DNA of 64,000 nucleotides, from the NCBI RefSeq assembly GCF_000224145.3, contig NC_020177.2:3580965-3644964 (forward strand). Direction: 5' to 3'. The notes beneath the pieces were generated by a model. The model made no database searches and was not told the origin of the DNA. It saw only the letters and a list, made by a program, of their open reading frames with translations. This DNA is from Ciona intestinalis. Lineage: Eukaryota > Chordata > Ascidiacea > Phlebobranchia > Cionidae. The translations under genes and the position numbers were made by a program. How positions within the stretch are numbered: position 1 is the stretch's first letter; the number at the start of each line of letters is the position of its first letter. Shown here one piece after another: positions 24,501 through 33,160 of this stretch.

Positions 24501-27359
24501 TTTCATACAACTCGTACCTGCTTATGAGTTACCATGTATGTTACTTTGTGGGTGTTTTTTTTTCTATGGCTGACAAATAAGACAACTAATTAGTGATCAC
24601 TAGGTTGAAACAATTCTCATTAATTATAACTTTTTCTCATGTATTTTGTTTCTAAAACTATTTTTATCTCGTCCATAGCACTTCAAATGCTCTGATTTAA
24701 GTTTGCGGCAATGCGCGTTACACGTTGGTGTTGAGGGTTTGTGGTTGGGTCGTGACAGTGATGCACAACATAAAGACAATCATATATACCTTCTATCAAA
24801 CCCTGGTAGTTTCCAAATGGATTGGGAAGCACTGGAACCTACTGCAGTATCTTTGGCAGGGAATATGTCGTATGGAAACACACTGTGCAGGTCTGATTTT
24901 GATGATGCCTAATTATTTGTATCTTTGGCAATAACAGTCCTTATAACACAACTGTTCTGTTTCATACACCCATGCACACTTATGGGTTACCACGTATGTA
25001 ATTTTGTAGGTCATTTTTAAATTTTTTATTTGCAAAAAAAATATATAGTTTTTTATTTCACACAATTGTTATTATATTTTTAAAACACTATGACATATTT
25101 TTTATAGCATTTGCTATATTTTATTCCAGAAAAATCTGTGGGGGTGAAATCAATTTGAATGAAGGCATCATACAAAGTCCAGGCTACCCTGTAAGGTATC
25201 AACAAAACACAATCTGTAGATGGATTATTAAAGGTAGGAGTTGTAACTAAGGGTACTAGGTTCAAAGCTTGATGCTGCTACTATTGTGTGTCTTTGGGTA
25301 ATGTCAGACGTTCGGTGTTCTTCTCATTACTATAGATGGTTGTAGCTTTTAAAGCGAAAATTTGAGGTGAAAATTATATCATGCATATAGGCTGTTAAAG
25401 CCTGTTATGTTGTGTTAAAACTAATCAAAAAATCTGTGTTTTATGCATTAAACAACATTATGTTTACCGTTTTCAATATTTTCAGCTCCAAACAAAATGA
25501 TCCGGTTCTGGGTCACTGACCTTGACCTTTCACCGGGTCGTGACCTCACGGATAAATCATGTGATCGTGATCGTCTCACGATCATGGAAGGTGATGAATT
25601 CACGGAGGATTCTGCTCATGTACTTGCTACAGTATGTGGTGGGTGTTTTTGTAATGAAAAAGCAAAAAGTATCTTTTTTAGTAGGGTGGGGAAAACATAA
25701 TATCCAAATATCCTGATGGAGTTTTAAACAATAACAATAGTCCATGGGAGTTGTGAGAATACGGTTTTGTAAATGTTTGAATGTCCTTTGTTTATTACTA
25801 AATGGGACGAAAAAAATAGAATCTTCCCCCACCTTACTATATATAATGCCGAGCATCAACAGTATAAATTTTTAACCTACTTTAACCGAACTTATTAAAA
25901 TTAACATAACAGGCAAACTGCATGCTGGTCAAGGACCCATCACCACGGTGCATGGAAAACTACTTCTTGAATTCCGGAGTGGTAATTATGAAGTCACAAA
26001 ACGTGGATTTCAAGCAAGATGGGTGGCTGAAGCATTAGACCAACCACAAACAGGTCAGTTGGTAATTCATGCCTGCTTGTGGCCAAGAGGTTGTAGGTTC
26101 AAGGCCCATCATTGCTACCGCTGTAGGCGCATTGTGTCTTTGGGCAAAACAGTTAACAGCAATTTCTCCAACCGAGTGGTCACTAATGGGTTGTCTAAAT
26201 TGTCAGCCATAGAGAAAAATAATCACCCACGAAGTTACATACATAGTCTATACATGTTTACAATGTGGTGTTCCGTATTCCCACTGACCAGTATTTAGAC
26301 AAGTCCTAACTTCAGGTCCATTATCAAGTAAGGAAATAAATTGTCAGCCATACATATACTCACCTACAAAGTAAGAGGTTTATGAAACAGAACACCTGTG
26401 TTATAACAAGTTTCCCTCGCTACCCTAGTAGAAATAAGTTGAATGAATGAATGTAACTTACTTTGTCCTCGCGTAGCTGGAAAATGACAGTTGTTATAAC
26501 ACGGGTGTTCATACACCTCGTGCCAGCTTACGAGTTACCATGTATGTTACTTTGTAGGTGATTACATGTAACATTATACCTGCACACACATATATTTTTT
26601 TCACAGAATGTGGTGCTACATCGCCCTCCAGCGGTGGGAATTTCGCTCGTCTGGTAGGTGGCGTTAAAGAGGCAGTTGAAAATGTTCCATGGCATGCTGC
26701 AGTGTTTAGTGACGACGTGGGTACCCGGGACGACAACGAAACCCCCCTATGCGGCGCCACCATTATACGACACAGCTACGCGCTGACGGCAGCCCATTGT
26801 CTCGACCATCTGACGTCACAGCAGCAGTGAGTAAAATGTCACGAATTTTTGGGGGTTGATGTCTTTCTTTTTTACCCGTTTCCGTTTTTTAAGGACAGTC
26901 GTTTTGTAGTTAATTTCCTTTTTCTACTTTAGTTTAACTATTTTTCTACGTTATCATATTCGAATCAGAATTGAAACAGAACACCCGTGTTATAACGACT
27001 ATCGTTACCTCGCCACTGGAAAGTAAATAAGTTACATACATTTATTCATTGAAGAGATAACTAAAATTGATTTTCTTTTAAACTAAAAATAAACATCAAA
27101 CTTTTTTAAATCTAGGGTTGATAAAACCATTCTCGGCTACGCGACTTCTCAGCTTTGGCGGCTGACGCGTCTCTCGCACCTACTGCGTGATAGTGACATC
27201 ACTGTGTCGTCAATGGATGACGACACTGGCGCGAGCGTGATCCGTTTGAGTCGTATCTACAGCCACCCTACTTACAGCGAAAACCTGGATAGTGATATTG
27301 TATTAATTAAGGTAAGCTTAACACAGGCGTATATATATTCATGCTTGAATTGTACGTTA

Positions 27360-27397
<38 letters not shown>

Positions 27398-30300
27398 AAC
27401 GTTAGCACATACATATATAATAAGGCGGGGAAAGTGGGATACCTTGTCATTCTATTTTCTTGTCCGATTTGGTAGTAAACAAAAAACATTCAAAGAATTA
27501 TAAAATCGTTTCCTCACCATTTTTCTACAACACATTAAACTTTAAAAAAAGAAAAAAATGCGTGTTAAAAGCAAAAAAATCGTGTCGGAAACATAAATAC
27601 GTGCGGCACATTTAGTGGTTGGCAGCTCCGTTAAAAAATTGAACCTAATCGTCATAGGTCTTAATTTTAACTTCTTTGAATTGATACTGAAATTACATAT
27701 TCATTTAATCGTGCCCTGTACTATGACTGCTTAGTCATGGAGCTGTGAAAACAGCTTTCTGTTTATGTGTATTCATAGACGTTCGTTTCCCGGTTACAGA
27801 CAAAACTATTTATCTTTAAATTTCCTGCTCCTAGCGCGTTTAAAATTTGGACAGGTCACGATTTTCAAAGTTGTGTACAGATGTCATAATTCGCATTTCA
27901 ACGTCATAAACTGGCGACCAATATCCAATATATATTTGTACTTATCTATTCCCCCTTTTTATTCAAATAAATTGTAGTATTACACTTCAATTAGAAGGTC
28001 ATTTTTTGACTATATATTTGTATAGTGCTTTTACATGCGTCTTATGAAAATTCGTTGTCACAAAATCGCAACAGAGCGATTTGATTGTAAAAAGGGATAG
28101 CTGTGTACCAGTCTGTGTTTAAAAACACGCAGACCGGCGTCTATACGTCATACAATTGGCAGACGTTATCAAACCTGACAGGTTTGATGAATAAACTTGA
28201 ATTTCATGATGTCTGGTTCGCTATGAGCGTTATAGCATACATGACGTGCCAACTCGTTCAATTATAGTTAGCAAAACAATGTTTTAATTTTATAACGTGG
28301 AAAGTTTGGTTCGTTAACAGGCCGCATATTTTTTTAAAACAGACTGGTATTTTGACAAAGCTGTATATTAGACACTGGCTGATTTTTTGTTCAAAATTAA
28401 TACAAAAAAAAAACACTTTTAAAACAAATTTACCATAAAAAGCATTTTTAAAAAATACCACAATTTTTTTTTTTAAAACAATGACGCAAAAAATGTTTTA
28501 ATTTTAATAACAGAAATCCTTTCACCAGGTTGCCGAGCCGATCACGTGGTCGTCTCGGGTATTCCCCGTATGTCTGCCATCGCCGGAATCACTTCTTGAT
28601 CACGTGGGCCACGGTCGATTGCACATCCCAAAGCAATATTGCAAACTAGCTGGATGGGGAAGCTCCTCAGAGCTGGGTATGTCCGTTTTTCCAGCTTTTA
28701 ACCTATAAAAAAATACTGTGGGATAAGACGGATACCGTTAAAAACACAGTATCTCGTGTTATTGGTATTTGCTTATCGTGTTTTTAGCAATTAACAACGA
28801 TTTTTTAGAGTCGTGAGGATACGGTTATATAATTTTGAAAATATTCTTAGTTTACTACAAAAAGGCGCGATAAAACAGAATGTACCATCATACCCCGGCC
28901 TACTATATAATAAACCGCAACAGACCAACCAACTTTGTTCTTATAAATCGTTAAAAATCTTATAAACTGCTGACATTTTCTCGTAAATCAATCTCCAAAA
29001 TGCGTCTGGATTTTTTGCCCGAAGTCAATTTTTTCCGCGTTTGTTTTGATACGCCCGCTATAAATTCAACTTTGAGAAATCGTTTAAAAAACAGCTGGTA
29101 GTTAAATGGTGTCTTATATTTAACTATATTACGGCTGTATATTATTTCCCAGTCTTGTTGTTTAATTGTGGTTTTGCCTGTTTTGGTCGACTGTCGAGTT
29201 CGAAACGAAACTCCATTGAAAATTAATTCGAAACCTTCGCATACTATTATATTATGTGCGCGCGTGTTTTAGCTGTGTGGCAAAATTTCCTAGACATTTT
29301 GTAACTACACAATGTAATACTGTACGCTGGCGCGATTTTCGATATGTCGAATCGCAAAACTCATATTTTGTGTTAGTATGACATAGAAAAAAACGTATAG
29401 TAGTTTGGGGTAAGAAGGTCCGTGTTTCATTTTCTTTTATCCTTACATTTGGTAGTGAACAAAGAATATTTACAGAATTATATATCCTCACATGCCCACA
29501 CAACTTTAATTCAGTGTATATGTTAGGATGGGAGGAGATGGGACACCTTTAGCACATAATATCCGAATATCCTGATCGTGTTTTAAACAATTAACAACAG
29601 ACTATGGGAGTCGTAAGGATATAGTTTTATAATTCTTTAAATGTTCTTTGTTTACTACCAATTAGGACGAAAAAAAAACAGAAGAAAAAATTGCCCATTC
29701 CGTGCCCCCTATTATATACCTCTTAGTAAAAGTACTGTATTTTACATCAGGCGATTACGCGAGTGATTTAGCCAGTATAGAAATTCCAGTGATGAGCGAC
29801 AAACATTGCGAAAGATCATCAGCCAGTTTGTTTGGACGTAGAGTCAATATTCGGGCAACGCTGTGCGCTGGTCATTTTGACGGCACGAGACAAAGCCCTT
29901 GCAAAGTAAAAACTTTATATATATGTATATGTTACACTTTTATTTTTTACTTTTAAGTTAAGAATAGGTGTATGGGCCTATGTTTTGCTGTTACACTCGT
30001 ATGAAATTGTCCAAATTGACACCCATACAAAAAAAAATTGACACCTATAAAAAAACATAAAAAAACAAAAATTTTCCACAAAGTTACATACGTGGTAACT
30101 CGTCAGTTGGCACAAAGTGTATGAAACAGAATACCCGTGTTATAACGACTGGCTTTCTGGTTTTACCCCATCACAGAACGATACAGTATCCATCTTACCC
30201 CGCAGTACCATAGACAAAATATAATTGATATATTTTAACAGGGCGACGATGGAGGTGGTCTTACATGTTCTTGGAACGGCAACCATTATTTGGTTGGTGT

Positions 30301-30451
30301 GGCTGGCGAGCAGTTTGGCGAATGCTCATTACTGAACGTACCACGTTACTTTACACGCGTTTCCACTTTCATTAAGTGGGTTGAGGATACGATTCGAAAA
30401 TCCAAATTCGGTTACGACTCGAATTTTGCGAAGGGGGCTAGGGAGTGGTGA
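243..30451 (+). CDS. Giant sushi/ricin-B/CUB/serine-protease-homologue protein (5' end outside window)
   Basis: This is one multi-exon gene of about 50 exons. The exon phases agree from 243 to the TGA at 30449-30451, apart from one unclear junction near 23747-24121 and the stretches hidden by two N gaps. Module order in the window is ricin-B, 5 CCP, ricin-B, 5 CCP, ricin-B, 8 CCP, ricin-B, 3 CCP, ricin-B, about 6 CCP, ricin-B, CUB, S1 domain. CCP modules usually bind complement or other glycoproteins, beta-trefoil modules bind sugars, and CUB-S1 is the business end of C1r/C1s/MASP proteins. No membrane segment is visible, so secretion is likely; the signal peptide must lie upstream of the window. 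The S1 domain lacks the catalytic Ser, so a non-enzymatic scaffold or decoy role is inferred. No known orthologue is recognised. CCP and CUB-S1 calls are firm. Ricin-B calls rest on repeated Q-x-W blocks and Cys-Leu strands. Confidence 0.85.
975..1160 (-). mobile_element. SINE copy (tRNA-headed family), tail and body
   Basis: Reverse complement of the family's conserved body (GGTTGTCTAAATTGTC, TGGTAACTCGTAAGCTGGCA, GTATGAAACAGAACACC). Intronic, between CCP 1 exons. Confidence 0.7.
1526..1678 (+). mobile_element. MITE family 1, truncated
   Basis: Carries the central MITE sequence (TTTGGTAATAAACAAGTAAC, AAAGAATTATAAAACCGTA, TTGTTAATTGTTTAAAACAC). The terminal inverted repeat is mostly lost. 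Intronic. Confidence 0.65.
3369..4840 (+). other. Ricin-B-like module 2
   Basis: Exons 3369-3598, about 4000-4117 and 4690-4918 encode this module; the last exon also opens CCP 6. Visible features are FCLFHSSRIS, LKDC, YLWSWDG, a second Cys-Leu strand (YCLSVQS), LILSEC and QQLQQWKG. These are the repeated Cys-Leu and Q-x-W elements of a beta-trefoil, as in the N-terminal domain of mannose-receptor proteins. It exits through HAMHYTGNACPPL. Confidence 0.7.
3770..3930 (-). mobile_element. SINE copy, tail part
   Basis: Minus-strand tail block ending in TGAATGAATGAATGAACG, with the degraded ACACGGGTGTTTTGTTTCATACACC core. Intron of ricin-B module 2. Confidence 0.6.
5690..6060. repeat. Dispersed repeat family 2, two tandem partial copies
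   Basis: Two blocks of the motif GTGCCAACATTGGCCTAAAT..CCTCACCCATACAGAATA recur here. Related copies lie near 2077-2165, 10455-10525, 11215-11285, 14945-15030, 23870-23955, 42885-42965 and 59320-59395. A SINE-like family is likely; its class is not established. Confidence 0.5.
6866..7066 (+). mobile_element. SINE copy with tRNA-like head
   Basis: Plus-strand head (CTCAGTGGTTCAGGCGCTTG) followed by the body with TTAACTAACATTTCCCAATC and CACTAATGGGTTGTCCAAAT. Intronic. Confidence 0.65.
7170..7271 (-). mobile_element. SINE tail running into the assembly gap
   Basis: Minus-strand TTTATCCTCGCGTGGCCGGA..ACGACAGTCGTTAT..GCCAGCTTACGAGTTACCA is cut by the N run. Confidence 0.75.
7272..7384. other. 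Assembly gap, 113 N
   Basis: This is a run of 113 undetermined bases. It hides the first part of CCP module 9 and the end of a minus-strand SINE tail that runs into it from the left. Confidence 0.99.
8068..8273 (+). mobile_element. SINE copy
   Basis: GGTCATGGGTTTAAGGCTTG (B-box type) is followed by the body and an ACATACGTTTATTTATTC tail. It fills the intron between two ricin-B exons. Confidence 0.65.
8398..8620 (+). mobile_element. SINE copy with expanded ATTCATT tail
   Basis: GGGTTCAAGGCTTGGCGCTG head remnant, core AACAGGGCACCCATGTTATA, and a long tail of TTACATACATTCATTTA units up to the next exon. Confidence 0.6.
8885..9003 (+). mobile_element. SINE head fragment
   Basis: tRNA-like head with AGGGGCTAGCGGACCTGCCT and GGTTATGAGTTTAAGGCTC, then CTTAGGCAAGACACCTAA. 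Confidence 0.65.
9718..9925 (-). mobile_element. SINE copy, minus strand
   Basis: Tail and body in reverse orientation: AACAACAGTCGTTATAACG, TTTCATACACCTCATGCCAG, GACAACCCATTAGTGACCAC. Confidence 0.7.
9955..10105 (+). mobile_element. SINE copy, plus strand
   Basis: Inverted relative to the copy just left of it: AGTTCAAGGCTTGTTGCTGC, CACTTAATGACAATTGCTCC, CCAGTGGTCACTAATGG. Confidence 0.7.
10988..11205 (+). mobile_element. SINE copy with tRNA-like head
   Basis: Head ACATTGGTTAGCGCACCAGC (A-box region) and GGTTTTGGGTTCAAGGCTTA (B-box), then the tail block with GAAACAGATTACCTGTGGTA and CTACGCGAGGATAAGGCAAG. Confidence 0.7.
14348..15443 (+). other. Ricin-B-like module 4
   Basis: Three exons (14348-14518, about 14744-14919 and 15334-15443) encode FSLCLVEHE, SWHWLGS, YCITVRSS, TAPCN..NLQHWDC and VVLQKWSD. 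There are three Trp-containing repeats and two Cys-(Leu/Ile) strands, as expected for a beta-trefoil. The exit is SICSRRPGGICPPL into CCP 19. Confidence 0.75.
15580..15973 (+). mobile_element. SINE copy with duplicated tail unit
   Basis: One head/body is followed by two tandem tail units of about 115 bases, each from CACAAAGTTACATATGTG to AAGTTAAAC-AGTTACAT. The second ends at the acceptor of CCP 19. Confidence 0.7.
15975..17142 (+). other. CCP/sushi modules 19-21
   Basis: Three one-exon modules lie at 15975-16169, about 16587-16783 and 16970-17142. Each has a Cys-Pro or Cys-His-Pro start, a six-cysteine pattern and an ending of the WSSPPPAC, WSPVKYNC or WNNILPKC type. Confidence 0.87.
16182..16480 (-). 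mobile_element. SINE copy, nearly full, minus strand
   Basis: The reverse-orientation copy runs from TTTATCCTCGCGTGGCTGGA through GACAACCCATTGGTGACCGC to the inverted head (AGCAACGAGCCTTGAACC, TACCCCTGGGTTACAGGCAG). Confidence 0.72.
17420..19055 (+). other. Ricin-B-like module 5 (first assembled copy)
   Basis: Exons 17420-17634, 18046-18145, 18527-18664 and 18949-19055 encode EMCLTLPAS, QLFKWNGD, GLCLRGN, SLQKWDCG (Q-x-W) and an exit VCSMKNERQCAPF. The last two exons are repeated after the N gap; see the duplication entry. Confidence 0.72.
18478..20771 (+). repeat. Near-identical 0.9 kb duplication around a 500-N gap (probable assembly artefact)
   Basis: Bases 18478-19373 recur at 19874-20771 with scattered substitutions and small indels (for example one Leu/His codon difference). 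The left copy ends exactly at the first N and the right copy starts exactly at the last N. Exons, introns and an intronic SINE are all duplicated together. This is what two unmerged overlapping contig ends from different haplotypes would give. The real gene probably has one copy. Confidence 0.85.
19374..19873. other. Assembly gap, exactly 500 N
   Basis: This is a run of exactly 500 undetermined bases, a round figure that suggests a nominal gap size. It lies inside a sushi-coding exon that is read completely on the right side at 20745-20853. Confidence 0.99.
20870..21045 (-). mobile_element. MITE family 1 copy
   Basis: ATATCCTGATCGCTTTTTAA, TACTACCAAATGGGACGAGA and the terminal ATGTCCCATCTCCCCCCACC mark a nearly full copy in an intron. 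Confidence 0.75.
21764..21865 (-). mobile_element. SINE tail fragment, minus strand
   Basis: GGAGTCGTTATAATACAGGT, GTTTTATACACTC and GCGAGTTACCACATACATAA match the inverted tail block. Confidence 0.6.
22164..22335 (-). mobile_element. SINE copy, minus strand
   Basis: GTGAATGAATGAATGTAACT tail, then GTCATTATTACACTTCTGTT, CACAAGTTACTTCATATC and GACAACCCATAAGC. Confidence 0.6.
23035..23245 (-). mobile_element. SINE head and body, minus strand
   Basis: TACGTATGTAACTTTGTGGG, GACAACCCATTTGTGACCAC and the inverted head AGTGACGAGCCTTAAACCC, TTACCTCTGGGTTAAAAGTA, GTGCTAACCAACTG. Confidence 0.7.
23680..24890 (+). other. Ricin-B-like module 6
   Basis: Exons start at 23680, 24121 and 24680 and encode MAVCLK, HECSSPYHQWHW (Q-x-W), GQCWSPARHG, LAPCDP, SQHFKCSD and a long last repeat ending NTLC. 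The junction between the first two exons is unclear. The obvious donor after 23747 is one base out of phase with the only evident acceptor at 24119-24120, while a weak donor after 23767 would restore phase. Lectin identity is supported by similarity to the other five modules. Confidence 0.62.
24425..24615 (-). mobile_element. SINE copy, minus strand
   Basis: TTATCCTCGCATGGCGGGGC, GGACAGTCATTACAACACAG, TATGAGTTACCATGTATGTT and GACAACTAATTAGTGATCAC in inverted order. Confidence 0.68.
25130..26053 (+). other. CUB domain
   Basis: Exons 25130-25232, about 25486-25639 and 25914-26053 encode a complete CUB domain with four cysteines: KICGGEINL, NTICRWIIK, DKSCDRD and ATVCG. The IIQSPGYP strand is the classic CUB signature. 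The domain sits directly before the S1 domain without CCPs between them, unlike MASP/C1r (CUB-EGF-CUB-CCP-CCP-S1). Confidence 0.9.
25676..25845 (-). mobile_element. MITE family 1 copy
   Basis: AGTAGGGTGGGGAAAACATA at one end and TCTTCCCCCACCTTACTATA at the other form the inverted termini. It sits in a CUB intron. Confidence 0.8.
26060..26560. mobile_element. Two SINE copies in opposite orientation
   Basis: A plus copy (about 26085-26445, with AGAGGTTGTAGGTTCAAGGC and TCACTAATGGGTTGTCTAAA) abuts a minus tail (26443-26560, with TTTGTCCTCGCGTAGCTGGA). Both lie between the CUB and S1 domains. Confidence 0.68.
27361..27393. repeat. (TA)n microsatellite
   Basis: About 33 bases of alternating T and A, flanked on both sides by a GTTAGCA motif, next to a partial MITE at about 27419-27525. 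Confidence 0.85.
28711..28912 (-). mobile_element. MITE family 1, divergent copy
   Basis: TGTGGGATAAGACGGATACC and ACCATCATACCCCGGCCTAC are the diverged termini. The TTTTTAGAGTCGTGAGGATA core is recognisable. Confidence 0.65.
29398..29715. mobile_element. MITE family 1: partial copy next to a near-full copy
   Basis: The partial copy (29398-29500) has TAGTTTGGGGTAAGAAGGTC. The near-full copy (29522-29715) runs from GGATGGGAGGAGATGGGACA through ATATCCTGATCGTGTTTTAA to the opposite end. Both are in the S1-coding intron. Confidence 0.72.
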
Positions 30452-30469
30452 AATGTGTTTTTAAATTGA

Positions 30470-30475
30470 AATAAA
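30470..30475 (+). terminator. Poly(A) signal AATAAA of the sushi-lectin gene
   Basis: AATAAA lies only 18 bases after the TGA, which implies a very short 3' UTR. It is the nearest signal to the stop codon. Confidence 0.55.
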
Positions 30476-30856
30476 ATTTAAGACGGTTTAAAGTAAGTTT
30501 ATTTTCCGTTCGCGGTGGAATGTAAATTTGGCAGTTTGTTAAAAATTTCGCTATGATTTTGAATTGCGATATCGTGTAATGTTTATTTAGTGCAGTAATG
30601 CCGCGGTTTGGAGCTTAGGGCTTTTTGTTTCGCCAGTGACTCAAATCACGTACGCAAGGTGCACGAGTAGACGTTTATAGACAAATTCCGACTCCTGGCA
30701 CATCAAGAAATCTCGCGCGTGGAATTACTTTGCATAATCTTTATTACGTCATAATGCCCACGAACAACATTGCAGAACCACAATCGCAATGCAGTCTGCA
30801 GTCATAAGTAACAGTCAAACTTGAGTGACATTTTTCCAATGTAAAATCCCATTCAT

Positions 30857-31048
30857 TGTCGGAGGAAGATGGGACACTTGTTCATTATATTTTTTCGAAC
30901 ATTTGGGTGTAAGAAAGCAACATTTAAAGAATTATAAAACTTTATCCTCACGACTCCCATAAACTGTTGTTATTTGTTTGAAACGCGATCAAGGTATTTG
31001 GAAATTATGTTCTAAAGGTGTTCCATCTTTCCCCACCCTCTTACATAA
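30857..31048 (+). mobile_element. MITE family 1 copy
   Basis: GTCGGAGGAAGATGGGACAC at the left and CCATCTTTCCCCACCCTC at the right, with the AAAGAATTATAAAACTTTAT core. Confidence 0.78.
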
Positions 31049-31257
31049 CGAAAAGATTTTTTCGAAATTTAAGTTAGTATTCCAAAGAATATTTTTTCTA
31101 CTTAACAATGTCGATTCTATTGTTTCGTTAAGTTACATTATCTTTTTCTTTATAGCTTTGATCACAATATGACCTATATAGCCGTCAATCATTAAAGCAA
31201 AAAACTAACGGGAATTAACATTTAAAAAACGGATGTCGTTTTGGATAAAAAGTAGGC

Positions 31258-31448
31258 CTATATACAGTAGGGTGGGGGATGACGGGACATTTTTAGCACT
31301 TTTAAGCTAAATATCCTGATCTTGTTTTAAACAATTAACAATGGTTTATGGGGGTCGCGAGGATACGGTTATATAATTCTTTGAATGTTTTTTGTTTACT
31401 ACCGAATGGAACTAGAAAAGGTGTCCCATCTTCTCCCATCCTACTATA
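31258..31448 (-). mobile_element. MITE family 1 copy
   Basis: CAGTAGGGTGGGGGATGACG and GTCCCATCTTCTCCCATCCT are the terminal inverted repeats, with a full core between them. Confidence 0.82.
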
Positions 31449-32285
31449 TCATTAAAAAAACGTGGCTGTAAAACTGTAGCTTACTGTGAGTTGCAAATAT
31501 TTAATTAAAGCAAATTTAATTTAATGAAAAGTGCGGGCAAAGATACTGTATTAAACGGGCATTCGTAAACGACCAGATTAATTGGTCCTTTTGTTCCATT
31601 ATCTATTCGTGTGGAAAAGTAAACAGATTTTGTTTGGCATTGTATGCACGGTAATGACGTATTTGCTGCAGAAACCAGGCGAGAATTTGCAAAATCATTA
31701 TTTCAATTTTGCCTTTTTCAAACGGGCGAGGCGGTGACGTTGAAGTATTCTCTTTTCCGATGTTATAAATTCAAACATTCCGTCTCAACCTTCAGTTCAC
31801 CAAATCTTCAAGAGCTGCAAGACGATCTTGGGAAATTCGGTAAGTTTTCTAGTTTTTTTTTATAGAATGTAGATAACGCAATTTTCAGTATTTAGGTCCA
31901 TTCTAAATACAACAACATTGGTTGTATATAGTGTTTTTACAACAAAATTCAAAATGCACTTTTTCTAAATCTTTCGGGTAATATTTAAGTACATGTAACG
32001 GGTTAGAACTTATAATTAAATATAGGCGTTTACCACCAATTGCCTTAACCACTGTTATTTTTGAACACGTATCGTAATATAATCGATTTTGGTTTTAGAA
32101 GCGACTTTATCGAAAACAAACACAGATAACAGCATAGGAAAACAACACGGCGTTTTTAAATATGCGCCTTGTATGTCCAAGCATACTTGTTTTGATATAG
32201 TGCATCGATTTCATTAACAAAACGCAAGTTTAAAGTACTCTGACTTCAACAAAGTCTTTACATAAATGCTCTGTGAAATATGTAG

Positions 32286-32464
32286 TACTGCAGGGTAAGA
32301 TGGGACACCTTAAGCACATAATGTCTTGATCGTGTTTTAAAGTATTAACAACGGTCTATGGGAGTCGTGAAGATACAGTTTTGAAATACTTTAATTTTCC
32401 TGTGTTCTGCAAAACGGGACAAGAAAATAGAATAAAAAGATGTCCCCTCTTCCCCACCCTACTT
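32286..32464 (-). mobile_element. MITE family 1 copy
   Basis: CTGCAGGGTAAGATGGGACA and TGTCCCCTCTTCCCCACCCT are the termini. The core is slightly shortened. Confidence 0.78.
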
Positions 32465-33160
32465 TTTATTGCTTTCGAAGTGCATTCAATCTTTTACCAC
32501 TGTCTTGTAACTATCGGCCAGCGTTTGACTTTCGGGCGTTTGCTGAACTTTTCACCATATTGTAAAAATACCTTTGAAATGCCCATGAGTTATTAAAATA
32601 CTGCATAGTTCGCTAACGACCATGTTGCATTATAAATGTTGGCAAAAATAACCAGCGGGCCACGGTAAACTCGTTCAAATTCTTGCAAACATTGAACAGA
32701 ATTCAGCTTTGGGTATATCGTAAATTTAATCACTCTGGATACTCGGCCCATTAAACAAACATTGTATTAAATATTTTGCAAACATAATCGGCTACGTAAG
32801 CTTTAACGGTAATAGCAACTTGCATATTAAATGCAATGCATATTAAAATGATTTCCTGTGGTACAATTATTAAGCTTACCTAATTAAAAATTGTGGCTAC
32901 GCTGGTTTGCGTTTCTTAGAATTTTTTCGGTGCTGTGGCACTAAATAAAAACGCCACGGGTGCTGGGGTGCTTAAAAACTTAATTTAAACAGTAAAGAAG
33001 CTTAAAGGGGCTTACGCCCATTGATAAATGCGATTTTCCGAATACGCAGTAATGTGCTTAACAAGGAAAACGCTCAGAACTTTTAATCTGGTTTGTACAA
33101 TGTGCTTTTCAAATACCGAAAATAGAATTTTAAGTTAAAATTTAAAAGTAATTGTTTGTA

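Larger units (their letters stand above)
26607..30451 (+). other. Trypsin-fold S1 domain, catalytic Ser replaced by Asp (pseudoprotease)
   Basis: Five exons encode this domain: 26607-26826, 27116-27311, 28529-28676, 29751-29905 and 30242-30451. An activation site NFAR-LVGG is followed by LTAAHC (His codon 26795-26797), DSDIVLIK (Asp102 codon 27294-27296), VCLP, LAGWGSSSEL and the last block CKGDDGGGLTC, where CxGDSGGPLxC is expected. The Ser195 position (30248-30250) is GAT. Changing it to any Ser codon would need at least two substitutions, so a single-base sequencing error cannot explain it. The Cys that pairs with the light chain (ECGA), Cys191 and Cys220 are kept, so the fold should be intact. 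A basic 17-residue extension follows the usual last helix. Confidence 0.92.

Noticed and set aside
243-30451. Identity with the polymorphic tunicate receptor vCRL1 or with MASP/C1r
   Set aside because: No membrane span is visible and the order ricin-B/CCP/CUB/S1 fits neither. MASP needs CUB-EGF-CUB-CCP-CCP, and no EGF is seen.
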